A stretch of 64,000 nt of DNA, from contig NC_085048.1 in the NCBI RefSeq assembly GCF_963662255.1, positions 95,133,729-95,197,728 on the forward strand, given 5' to 3'. The position numbers were made by a program, and so were the translations under genes. The notes beneath the pieces are model-generated. The model made no database searches. It saw only the letters and a program-made list of their open reading frames with translations, and had not been told where the DNA came from. Positions 52,901 to 64,000 of the stretch are shown one piece after another (position 1 is the first letter of the stretch; every line of letters begins with the position of its first letter). The DNA comes from Cinclus cinclus. Taxonomy: Eukaryota; Chordata; Aves; Passeriformes; Cinclidae.

Positions 52901-53479
52901 GATTGAACTTCTTGCTCAGTGAACACATTTCAGATTTCAGTTCTCTCATGGCAGACACTGCTCAACAATTTAAGTAACCCTTCTCCAATTATCAGCAAAT
53001 ATTTGTTTATAAAGTTCATTAAGCTGAAGTAAGAGTGATTTCTGAACATCAGAACTGGAACTTAACTGGGAAGGAGTTGAGGCAGATAAAAGGTAGGCTT
53101 TTACTTATTTTTCTAATGTAGCGCAGCATTTCAGTGAAGTTATGCCTAAAATTCCGAAAAACTGCAAATGTAAGAAAACACTGTACCAGAGCTCAATCCT
53201 TTTTCTTGATTTTGTTTGGGTTTTTTTGGATTTTTTTTTTTAAACAACTCCCGAGGGGATGATGGGAAGAGAGTACATTCAGCAAGAATTCTAACTGCAG
53301 GCAAGGTGACATTAATCTCAAAGATGTTCCAGATGAACTTGAACTGTCTTGAAAAATACAAACAAATATGCAGATGAAAACCCCTGCAGGGGCTGTATTT
53401 GAGTAACCAAACTCAGCCAGTTCAGCACTCCAGTACTAGTAGTAGTGTAGTAGATAGTGAATCGGGAGCTGGAGTGCTC

Positions 53480-53497
53480 AAAACAAAACAAAACAAA
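53480..53497. repeat. (AAAAC)3 short tandem repeat
   Basis: About three AAAAC units within intron 3. Confidence 0.85.
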
Positions 53498-56400
53498 CCT
53501 AAAAACCTCTTCACCTAATACTTTTTGAAGCAAGTTTTAAAGTTTTAGTTAGGTGGTTGGGCAGTGCCAGTGCTTGGTCTGGTCTTGTACCTCTGTCACT
53601 GTGGTTTCCAGGGGAGCTGGATCTGCTGTAGTAATGGTGGAAATTTATTCTGTATTCAGTAGTCCTGGTGTTTACAAGGTTCAATTCTGCTTTCTACCAC
53701 TTTGCAGAAGTAAAATAAGTGTCTATTTTAAATTTACATTTCATTGTATATGCCCTAATACCTGTGACAGTTATGTTTTACTGTATTTAGAGGTTTTGGT
53801 AAATAACCAAATCTAATATTAGCTCAAAGAGCGATTGTAGAAGCCATTCCATTCAGACTGAGATAGTGTAAATAAAATGCAAAACCTAATGAATGTAATA
53901 CAGAATGCCAGACACAGAGTGTCTATACAGTTTTTATTTGGTACATTTCAACATTTATGTACTCTGTAAAAAAAGTTAAAATTACTCACATGTGTGCAAG
54001 TAACAGCAATCCAGAGACATGAGCAAACAGGAGCTTGAATGGTTATGGGCTAACAACAGGTTCAGCTGTGGACAGAGCATTCTGACGATGAAGATAAGGC
54101 TTGATCCTGTGTCTGTGTCATGCCTGTTTGTCAGCAGTGAATAGAAACTCTCAAAGTTTCTAACCCCACAATATATTCAGTGAAACACGAGTGAGCTCAT
54201 TGGATCAGCTAACAGGGAACAAGTTAGCTTTTAGGCTTTTCCTTAATAGCAGAACATGATTGTTTGAGTATGGAGGTTCTTCTTTATTTGTATCTAAATA
54301 TTATGTGAAATCAACCTTGTTAAAAAGCCCTATCTTTCCTTGTTTACCCTTATCCAGCTGACTTTTTTTTCTTCCCATATTTTGGCTGAAGGAGACTGAC
54401 CAACATGCACTAGAGTAATTGCCATATGAAATAATTTTTTTACTTGGACCTTGATAGGCCCCAGACCTTCACCTTCCAGTGGCTCCTACCATTCAGTGCT
54501 TGCAGCAGCTACAGTGGCCATTCTCCTTTGAGGAGTGTCAGGTGTCCCAGTAGCTCATTTCAACTGAGTGATCATATTCTTTACTTCTTGATAAATTTGC
54601 TGGTTATTGCGAGGATCACTCTCTCTGTTGTTCTGCTCCATAGTCAAGACTGGCAAGACTGAGAGATGTGATGAATTTTAAGAGTGTGGTTTTGGGTCTC
54701 TCTGTTGATTGCTTCATTGGGCATTTAGGGATTTATGGATGTGTGACATTATTTTATTCAGTCTGCAGGCTGATAGTCATTAGCAGAGCACTTCTGTAAG
54801 CCTATAGCATGGCTCATTAAAATGCTTAATGTGAGGTTATATAAGCAAATTTAGCAAATGTGATGCATAATCACAAGGAATTTTGAAAGTGGTGTACAAC
54901 CATCCATACTGTAAGAAGGAATCATACTTTCTCCCTGGGGCTGAGAATTCTCCCAGGTGGAAGCTACAGCAGTAAGACAATTACTTTGTTGTGAAAGATG
55001 AGAATAGCAGCAATGGTTTTACCTTGGTAGTGCTACACAGTTTTTACAACCTCAATAAAAATGTTTTAATTCCTCATTAAGTTGGACTTAACAGAAAAAG
55101 ATAATGTTGCTGCATAGCCACACGTAGAGGGTTAAGTCTGCAGGGTTAATATATCCCAGGTTTCTTCTTAACTGGTGGTGGGCATTTAGTCTTTGAAGCT
55201 TAGGTGCTTGTGTTATCTAAGAGGAAAACAGAATTTTCAGTCTAATCATAAGGCATTTTTGGGCTGTAGTAATGGCAGTGGTATTCTGCCTTGCAGGAGA
55301 AAGAGGCTGATGTTTCCAGAGTTCTGATAAACTGCTGCTCAAACAAAGATCACAAAAGGGAACAAAAAATGGCAGCATGTGACATTTTTCCTGTTAATAG
55401 TGATTGTTGGAATGATGGAGCACATGAACCTTGTCTACTCTCATTAGAGACCAAAGAGTTCATCATTGTTACTGGCTTCTCAGTACATGTCATGTTTCTT
55501 GATGTATCTAATCTCTCTCTTTTTCACCCCTCATCAGTGTGATGAAACTGCTGAGCTTTGAGTAATCTTCTGGGCAGTAGGAAAACTGTCAGGAGACCTT
55601 TCCCACAGAGTGACTGGGAGCATAAACCCCAGTCAAGAGGCAGTGTGGATTTCTTCTAAAGAGTGAATATAAAATTCTGTGTGTAGAAAAAATACTGCAG
55701 ATACCAAGGTTGCTATTCAGTGTCTCCCTGTGACTCAGTACAATACAGAAGGTTATACCCAGGCAGTGTGTAAAACTATTTAAGTAAATCCTATGTGTTT
55801 TAAAGATTACTTTTATCATCTCAAATGCTTTCTTTTTTTTTCCCCCTCAATCTTTGCACTGCAATTTCAGAACAGAGTTGAATCCTTTTGATTGGATCAC
55901 ATTAGATAGTTTTGTCAAGATCTGAACTTGCTATTAACTTTGCATGATAAGCAAGGTGAATCTGAAACAGGTGTTCATTAATCCTTTTTTTAGAGGTTTA
56001 AACATATGATCTGTTATTGGGACTACAGTGATATTCCGAGTTAATATTATCACATGAAAACTTCACATTTTAAAACTATCAAGTGAAAAGGGTAGCTTTA
56101 GGCTGTTTCATTTGTCTTTCTGGAAGAAAATATAATAGAGGACCAGCTCTGCTTTTGTTGTCTTTAGGTGGATGTTCTGTTGTCTTACATTTTGCCACTT
56201 TTTGAATTTTGCATTCTGTTCTCTTAGTTGGATACTTTGGTCTTTTAAAGGTTGTGCTGTGCTTCAGCCAGAGATGACTTTCAGCAAGACTTTTACTCCT
56301 TCTCCATAATGTTTGCTTTGGTGTATGTGTTACAGCAGCCCTTTTGGTCTCAGGTAAAAATAAAGCCTTGTTGTTCCAAATGTTGCAAAAAGCACTTGGT

Positions 56401-59400
56401 AATAAATATGAAGAACATTTGTTAACACTAATGAGACATGTACACATCAGGAAAGGAAAGGTTGCACAGTTGTTTTGATGAGAGAAATCTTGTTTTTGGA
56501 GAACTACTTAGTTGTCTTGTTAGCAGGCAGAACCTGAATCTTTTATTTTTAACTGAAGGTAAAAAATGGTTTGCTGTTTTTGAGGGGTCTGGTGTTTTGT
56601 TCTGTCAATAATTGCACGGGACCTTGAATCTCTACAGCAGCTGTTCAAATCAAGCCTAGTTTGGAGTCAGACTCAAACTACTGTGGTCACATTGATGACT
56701 GCAGGGAGTGAAATTATCTGGTATTGTATGCTTAGAGGTTTGGAATGTTTGCTCTACAGAAATACTGATAAACACAGGCAATAAGATGAGATAGATCACT
56801 GTCAGCATCACACTGAGTACAAGCTGCACCCTTTTGCTATACATACACACGCAAAATTAGCTTCCAAACTGCCTCAAAAGAAATTCCAGAGTTTGCATGT
56901 AGCCACTGGAATAAAGGATATTGCTGTTTCTGAGGCATTAATTATACCTGCAAATTTTGGAGGATGTAAGATTGCCATGCTGTGTGTATTCTGTCAGTTA
57001 GGATTTGGACTGTGATTGCATCAAGCTTCATAAAACTAAATTCATTGAAGTGCCCCTTGGTTTGAAGCACCCCAAAACTTTTAAAAATGCATTTGACTTT
57101 GGGCACGTGTGAGAAACCCAAAACTGGTCTGTATTTCAGTACTCCACCCTTAAGTGAAAGGTAATGCTAAACTTCTATTGCATGATAATGACAACTTTAT
57201 ACTAGTCTTCAGTGTGGCTCTGACAAGATATTTTTTATGTTAGGAAAGAGTATTTTTACACTGCAGGGATAAAATTTGAAGTCAGCTAAAAATATATTAG
57301 TATACAATTTTAAGTTTATGAAAATCATTACTTATGGTGGAGTTCTTTTTAGACAAGTTTCACACAGCATCTCTAGTCAAAAGAGGCAGGAGATAAATTC
57401 TAAATCTCCTGCTCATGTAAATAGTGGGGCTACCCTTAGGTTGGACAAGGGGAAGAAAGAAGAATGATGACAGGAGAAGTGGAGATACAAGAAAGGGAAG
57501 TAAAATATTTGTCACTGAAATATGACACACTTTCACTAGCTCTGTGTTGGTTTAATTGTTTTCTGCAGCTTGCCTAAATGAGGAGGGAGTTAATATATTC
57601 ACAGTGATTCACACTTGGTAGAGGTTTTATTTGCGCCAGTAGGATGAAGGACATAATGATTTTCCCTGAATCTTGTAATAGATTTCCAGTACAGACAAAA
57701 CCTGGGCCTTCAGTACCTTTGCTACTCAGCTGCCTTTTTCAATTCTGCACTCTGACAGGAAATTCAGTACAGATCATCTAAAAGCTTCTCTCCTTCCCTC
57801 TCTTAATTATTTTCTGCCGACTTCTTTGTTACATTTGTTATCTATGAAGTGTGGAATGGGATAAAATTGGGCATTCCCTGTTCAGTTAGTCTTTTGGGCA
57901 CCCACATAGTTTGAATTTCATCAGAAAGAGTGGAACTTGGGACAGGAGCTGTTTTGCAGAGCTAATAATAGAACTGGGATCAAAAAGCTGGCAGTCTTTA
58001 TACTTTGTACACAGATTATCCCATAAATGCTGCTTGACTAGAGGTAGTGCATCTCTTCTTCACACTTTCTCTTTTATTTTAAAGAGATTGGATTCATATT
58101 TACTAAAATGTATTACTATTGCAGTAAAAATAATGAATATAATCCCTTTTGTCCTTTCTTTGGGTACAGTATCATATCTGGAAAGAAAGTACTTGAAATA
58201 GGACTAAAGAACTGAGAGGAAGTGTAGTATGTCTGGCAGGCAATTCATTCACTACTGACACTCACTGATTAAGTGAATTGTGCCACCGCTATTTTTAGTC
58301 AATTTTACAGGTTCCTGAAACTTTTGAAAAGTTAGAACATAACAATTGTTATTTTTAGCAATAATTGCCTAAGGATGTCTGTGTGCTTACCATGGGATAA
58401 TGAGAAGATAGATCCTGCTGTGTCTGCCAGGTGCTCATAGCAGGGGGAGCTCATAAGGGGAGAAGTTATGAAAACTATTGCAAAAGTGAAGAGTTCAGGC
58501 TTGTGACTCAGCCACAGTTTGGTCCTTATCCCTCTTCTCTGAAGGGGGGAACTAGGATTTGCTAGAGTGATGCCTGATGAAAACTGGAATATCCTTTGAA
58601 GGGAGATATTCATAGTGTTATTACTCAAGAAAATATTTATGTATAAAACTATTTCAGATTAACTGACTGTATTTTGCTGCTCATCTCGTCTCTGAGTGTT
58701 TAGTCAATAATCAAAGTGCCAAACAAAGTGTCACTCTGTAACTGATGACCTCTTGCTCTGTAATTCAGCTTCTCCCAGTCCTGTCCTGGAGGATTTGTAA
58801 ACATAAGTCCTTGCAGTGGGAGAATCACACAAGTAACAGCAGAATACGCTGAAGATGCATCAGGAAAAATGTAGATGAGTAATGTTGCCTGTACTGTGTT
58901 CCTGAGAGCAGTGTACTTCCCAGCCTCTTGGGATGATGCGATTCATGCATCCTCAGAGCTGTGTTGAAATATTGACAGAATTTTACTTGCTAATGGCCTA
59001 TATTTGCCTAATTCAGTATGCAATAAAGTAAGTACTTGCATTTTAATAAAACTAAGGAAGTTAAACCAAAGGTCACTGTTATGTTTGACAGAATGTTCAG
59101 CGTGCGTTTAAGTTGGGATCACACCCTATAAAGCTACCATGCAATTACAAAAAGCAATATAATTCCTTAATGTAGAGCACAATGATTTTACACCGTGTCT
59201 GTTTATGGATGCAATTTTTTTCTGCTGTGAGTTAAATGTCCTACCTTGCATCTCATTGCTGATGTTTTCTATAAAGCTGTTGTAGTGCCAGGGAAGGAAA
59301 TGTCTTTGCCACATCTGCACTGCACCAAATCTGATTCCTCAGACTGCCAGTGTATAAAGATACGGAAACAGCCCAGTAGTGAACACTTGATTTGCAGCAT

Positions 59401-60169
59401 TTATGGAAATGTCAGTCTTGGGCAGGCCCCCAGGAGAAGGCCTGAGGGCCCTTCCTGAGCCGTGCAGATGGCTGAACTGCATTTTGATCATCCCTAAGGT
59501 TTCTGCATTCATAGCCCTGCCTGTGAACTGGGGGCTGGTTTTGTAGCTCCTAATGAACAGCTGCTGCGCTAATTGCCCTTCTCCCCAGTTTGGGGTGAGC
59601 AGACAGAGGCAGCAGGAGCTCTTGGAACAGCTCAGCTGTGGGGTGCCCTGGCTGGTTGTGCCTGAAATACCAAAATGAAGCAGGGCAAGAAGGGGTTTAT
59701 TACCCTGTTTTCTGCCAGTGCTGTGGAAATTAGAGGAGTTGGCACTCCAGGGTTGCTAACCCAGCTTCTGTTACTGGTTCAGAATTAGCGTTAGGAAAAG
59801 GAAGGTCATAAAGATGTCTCCTGAACCCTGCTGAGTGGAAAAGAACAGTTTGCAGAGGAGATACACTTGTAAGATCACAGCACATCTGCCCTAATGAAGT
59901 GCCTTCCAAGGATGGGGCAATTCTTGAATTGTGCCGGTGCCCTGCAGACCTTTCAGTCTTTTTTTAAAGCCTGTTTCATAACCTTTTTACCTGTTGACTC
60001 CTATGACCTCCCATGGGCTCTGCAATACCAAAGTATTTATAGATACTCCTGATGAGTGTCCTGTAAAGACCTGATTCTCGTCTGTCACTCCTGTTGAAGT
60101 TATTACTGATCTTAAGAAAAAGCTTAAATATTCTAGTCATAAACTAGCTCCAGTGGAATATATAGAATG

Positions 60170-60320
60170 GAATGTAATTATCCCCATGTTGCAGAAGAGA
60201 GAAAGAGACAATGAGAAGTGAAATGATAGGCCTAAATATAAATGTGTTTAGTAGCTGAGATGGAAAGAGCGTCCAGAAATCCTATATTTTATATTAGATC
60301 TGCTACTGTGTCACAGATGG
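60170..60320 (-). repeat. Probable MIR-type SINE, minus orientation
   Basis: The + strand reads 'attatccccatgttgcagaag', 'gacaatgagaagtgaaatgataggcctaaa', 'tagtagctgagatgg', 'cagaaatcctat', which follows the reverse complement of MIR ('attatccccattttacagatgagg … gcccaaggtcacacagctagtaagtgg'). This is the clearest of the MIR-like matches. Confidence 0.5.
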
Positions 60321-62082
60321 ATATGGAGTGAGAATAGTAATTAGGCTCTTTTTGTTATTCATTTAATTATCTTGTATTTGTGCTGTGGAGTGATTTACAT
60401 TCACATTCACTTAAAAGAAGTATTTAAAGAAATTCCAGTGGCTCTTTAGAATAATTAAATTACCTTCACAAAGCTTTTTGCTGATTTCATTGTAGATCCC
60501 GAGCAGTGGGTGAAGGGGTGAAAACACAGATGTTATATCCCTTGTTTTTAAAAATTGTGTCCTGCATTTGGTTTGTGGCATTAAGTCTTGCATGTGTGTA
60601 CTGCTGCTCTCCCCCAGGTAAAATGTAAAGCTGTATGTATGAACTTAGTAGGTTCAACTGCACGTTGTCCTTTTGATGATCTGGAATCCATTTCCCAGGC
60701 AGTTTCTTTTGAACTGCACAAAACTACCTACCAAACTGCTATATACCTTGAAGTTTGCATAACATGGTTTTGAATTACTTAAAATTGTTTTGTTACATGT
60801 TTGTGTTATAACAATTTGATGCTTCTGAATTAGCAAGTAGCAGTCTGTAGAGACACAAGCAAGTGTGGATTTTAACAGGAGAATTGAAATAAATTTGACC
60901 TGAATATTTGGACAGAAAACCTTAGTATATTTATTGTGACAGCATTGTATTGGGCTCTAGGGCAGCCTTTCAGAAGAGGTTTTGGAAGTCAAGTGACCAA
61001 AATAATTTAAAGTAGATTAGAAAGATACACTAGAAAAGTGAAAAGACTTACTGGATTTCAAGAGTAAATTTAGTGTTTCATGTGTTTGATCAGTAAGTTA
61101 ACAACTGTTGGAATTATTAAGATATGTAGTCTGTGTACTTAAATTACACACAGTTGACCCTTCTTTGGTTTGTGCACCAGCAGGAGAAAACAGATTATTT
61201 GTTTCAGAGTATGTAGATTCCGCATACACACACAGTCTGGGCTAAGGCACATGCTACTACTGTTTATTGTGTGGTTTTGCTTTCCTTTTTTTCACTTTCT
61301 TGTACCACACTTCTGATCTTTCTGGTCTGTGCTGTTCAGTTGAGGGAATTTTGGAGTAATTAAATAATCTCCCTTTGATCTCACAATGTCTTTAACTCAG
61401 CTGACACTCCCCAGTAACCCAGGGTAGTTCTGGCAGGCTCTGTAGGGATGGACTTTAAAGTGTTTTTGAAATAACTCCTGTGTCCTGAAAACCTTGGGTA
61501 CACCTCAACCCCCTCATTCCCTGCTACTGAGGAGGACCGTTTCTGTCAGCTTTTTTGAGGGATGTGGTGGAAAAAGCAGCAAATGAGCACTGTAGTGACA
61601 AGCTGCAGTCATCCTCTAGCGAAAGCAGATGCAGTAGCAATAACCACTGCAATAAAGCAGCGTGCACTTAGATCAGACCTAATCTGGAACCTGGGAGTGA
61701 TTCCACACATGCGTGATGCTTCCAGTTCTTTTGTTGCTTTCAGGTGGATGGAAAGGGCTTTGTGTGTTTTTAAGGTGAATAACTTGTTTCCTCTGGGGTA
61801 ATCACCAGAGTTCTTCACGTTACATGAAGGAGATTCAACCCCCACTTCCCTCCAGGATTTTCCTGCCCATCTGCAGGAGGAGAAGGCAGACATTAAGAAG
61901 GGTAGTTGTTTCAGCCTCTAGCAGTGTAATGAAGACTCTCAGAAGCTCTGGTAGCGTAGAGTGTGTAATGGCTGGCAGTTTCTGGGTACAGTGTAAAATC
62001 TGCAGTTGCACTGTGGAGGTTGACATGCACAGATGGAGACTGATGTAGACTCTTGAGTGTTTTGGGGGAAGGAACAGCAATT

Positions 62083-62150
62083 CTCCGAGAATTATTATTA
62101 TTGTGTAGCACCCAGAAGCACTGGTCTAAGCAAAGCACTGGAAAGAAGCA
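62083..62150. repeat. Possible ancient LINE 3' remnant
   Basis: 'attattattattgtgtagcacccagaagcactggtctaagcaaagcactgg' resembles the old amniote repeat 'ttattattgtattgtagcacctaggagc … gcgctgtac'. It is diverged and the family is uncertain. Confidence 0.35.
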
Positions 62151-64000
62151 TCTTGACATTCCAGTGGCTTAAGAGTAGAAAAACTGATTCACTTGTTGCA
62201 ATTGATTTTCTAACTGTGAGATTTAATAGCACTGATGAAGGGATATAATTATTCCTGCTATAATATTTTCCCAGTTCTGTTTTCTGTGAGGTATTTTATG
62301 GGCCCTGTTCCCTGCTGAGAGAAACTGTAAGAGTCATTCCATGTAGAAATGATACAGTGTCCTGTAAAATCAAAATTATATTTGAGAAGGAGGAATCCAT
62401 ATGTAATAAACAGAATAAGGAGGAAAGATACAGACAGAAAAAGACAGATTTGTCTTTTGTATAAGAACAACAGAACAAATTTAGGAAATAGGAAACAACA
62501 TTATTTACAACTGAGCTTCTCTGAAGAGGTCTTCATATTCTTATAAATGGAAAGAAACTGCAGATAGGTGCTTAAATTCAGTGCTTGTTTTCCTGCTCTT
62601 TAGTTCAGCCAGACCTAGATGTCTATCCATAGCAAAGACTGGCTTATTTTCTTTGGAATTAGAGAAGGATCAATCTACGTGTGCAGTGCATGTGTACTAC
62701 TTTGTATCAGAATGAATTCTTGTGGTGAGACAGTAATGAGTATGACACCCACCTAAAGTTTTACATTTTAAAAGTAAATGATGAATTGTGAATAAGGGTT
62801 TACTGATGTGGACATTTAATTAACTACACAGTTATATCAGAGCAAAACTAAGAAAGTTACAGTGGTTTCTTTTTCCCTTGCTTATGTTGCAGCAAAAGGC
62901 ATTTTTGATTTAGCATCAGGTTTTTTTGTCTAGAAGCTGACTTCCTTTTCAGGCTTTCCTGTGGTTTTCCATACGAGCCTGCCGAATTTCTGGTGGTAAA
63001 TTTGTAGTGCCATTTGAGTTTGGGACTCAAAGTCACCAAGTTGCGTCCCTTAAGAATTGTGCTGCTATGCCAGTTTCTCCTTCTCCATGTTTCATAATCA
63101 TCACAAGCTTTATCTTGAGCTGTGTCAGAAAAGCAGAGGTCGTTATTTGAATCAGGATGTTCCTGGTTCAAAATAGCAGTGTACTATTTATATCCTAACA
63201 TGTTTACCATCTGACAGCTTCCTATACTCTCACAGGAATGAATTAAAGACGTTGTTTTAATTCCTATTGCAGTTATCTGTATCACTGAAGTTGCTCCTCA
63301 GTTGAGTACCTCAGCAGGAACAATAAGGATTGAGTGCTGTTTGTTTCTCAGCCAGTTTTCTTCTCTCCAGGAGCTGAATCCCATGTCTGCTGAAGTTGAT
63401 TTCAAGTTTCCATTGTTTTCAGAGGATACAGTGTCAAATTGCAGGATGATTCTTACAGCCAAGAACTGAGGCAGTGTTTTATTTTAGCTATTTCCTTGAC
63501 CTCATAAGCCTTGCTGTTAGTAAGTGCCTTTCTATACTTTATGCTTCAAAGTCTCTCACCTCCTTTTAGATTTGGTCAATGAAGTGCATCAGCTGAATGT
63601 AACTGGCTTTGCAGGCTGGGCTTTGTTTGCTTCTTTGCATGAATTCCATCCAGAAACAGTGATTGGCAATGCTCCTTTCTTTATTTATGTCTACAGGAAA
63701 ATGCCACTCCACAAAAAGGGTGAAGAGACATAAATTACCCATTTACTGTTCTACCAAAAGTGGAGATAGATTTAATTTACACCAGAAATTGTGACTGGAA
63801 AGTGAACCTGCTTCTGAGAGTCCTCTGCTTTCTTTGTTTCCTTTCTAGTTTCACTGCACATTTTTGTGTTGTTTTTCAAGCTCTGCATAAATATTCACTG
63901 TGGGTTTCCTTCCCTGTTATTACCAGCCAGCCCACTGATCAGGCACCAGGGCTGCAGTCTCACTAAGTTTGTGTATTGTGTTGGAATCAGAAATCAAATA

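Larger units (their letters stand above)
49980..64000 (+). other. CNIH3: CNIH3 intron 3, 5' part (runs off the window)
   Basis: It starts at the GTGAGC donor. I looked for the next expected coding segment (LVLPEY… then MFLCAQEW…) and did not find it, so the whole remainder appears intronic. There are no young CR1 copies; only MIR-like and other old remnants near 60.2 and 62.1 kb and a very AT-rich stretch at 52660-52900. Open frames up to 122 codons have no recognisable domain. Confidence 0.75.

Noticed and set aside
49980..64000. CNIH3 exon 4
   Set aside because: I searched by eye for the expected LVLPEYSIHS and MFLCAQEW coding segment on the + strand and found none. It probably lies beyond the window.

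Overview
This is vertebrate nuclear DNA, most probably from a bird. The evidence is sparse coding sequence in long AT-rich non-coding DNA, many CR1 LINE fragments whose 3' ends have the avian look (tails related to ATTCTRTG), one LTR, and faint remains of ancient amniote repeats. The species cannot be fixed from the window alone.

The only gene I can defend is CNIH3 (cornichon family AMPA receptor auxiliary protein 3), on the + strand and cut off at its 3' side. Exon 1 (coding 26389-26469) lies in a CpG island. Exon 2 is 47027-47095 and exon 3 is 49932-49979. All three junctions are phase 0 with GT-AG sites, and together they encode the first 66 of about 160 residues. The remaining exons were not found and should lie beyond 64000. 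Exon 3 is exactly the 16-residue segment that separates CNIH2/3 from CNIH1/4.

Layout: 1-26050 is intergenic, with CR1 fragments at about 5.6, 14.1, 18.5 and 21.5 kb, a probable solo LTR at 6.9-7.4 kb and CA microsatellites. 26050-26650 is the CNIH3 CpG island with a G-quadruplex-type motif. Just inside intron 1, 26709-27288 is a 36-copy, 16-bp GC-rich minisatellite with higher-order duplications. The rest of intron 1 (20.6 kb in total) holds a nested CR1 cluster at 33.3-35.5 kb and another CR1 at 38.7-39.1 kb. Intron 2 (2.8 kb) and the visible part of intron 3 (14 kb) are nearly free of young repeats.

Most long open frames here are chance frames, CR1 relics or by-products of the minisatellite, and are not annotated as genes. 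I found no new multigene system. The most unusual sequences are the minisatellite beside the CNIH3 promoter, the paralogue-defining small exon, and the nested opposing CR1 insertions.
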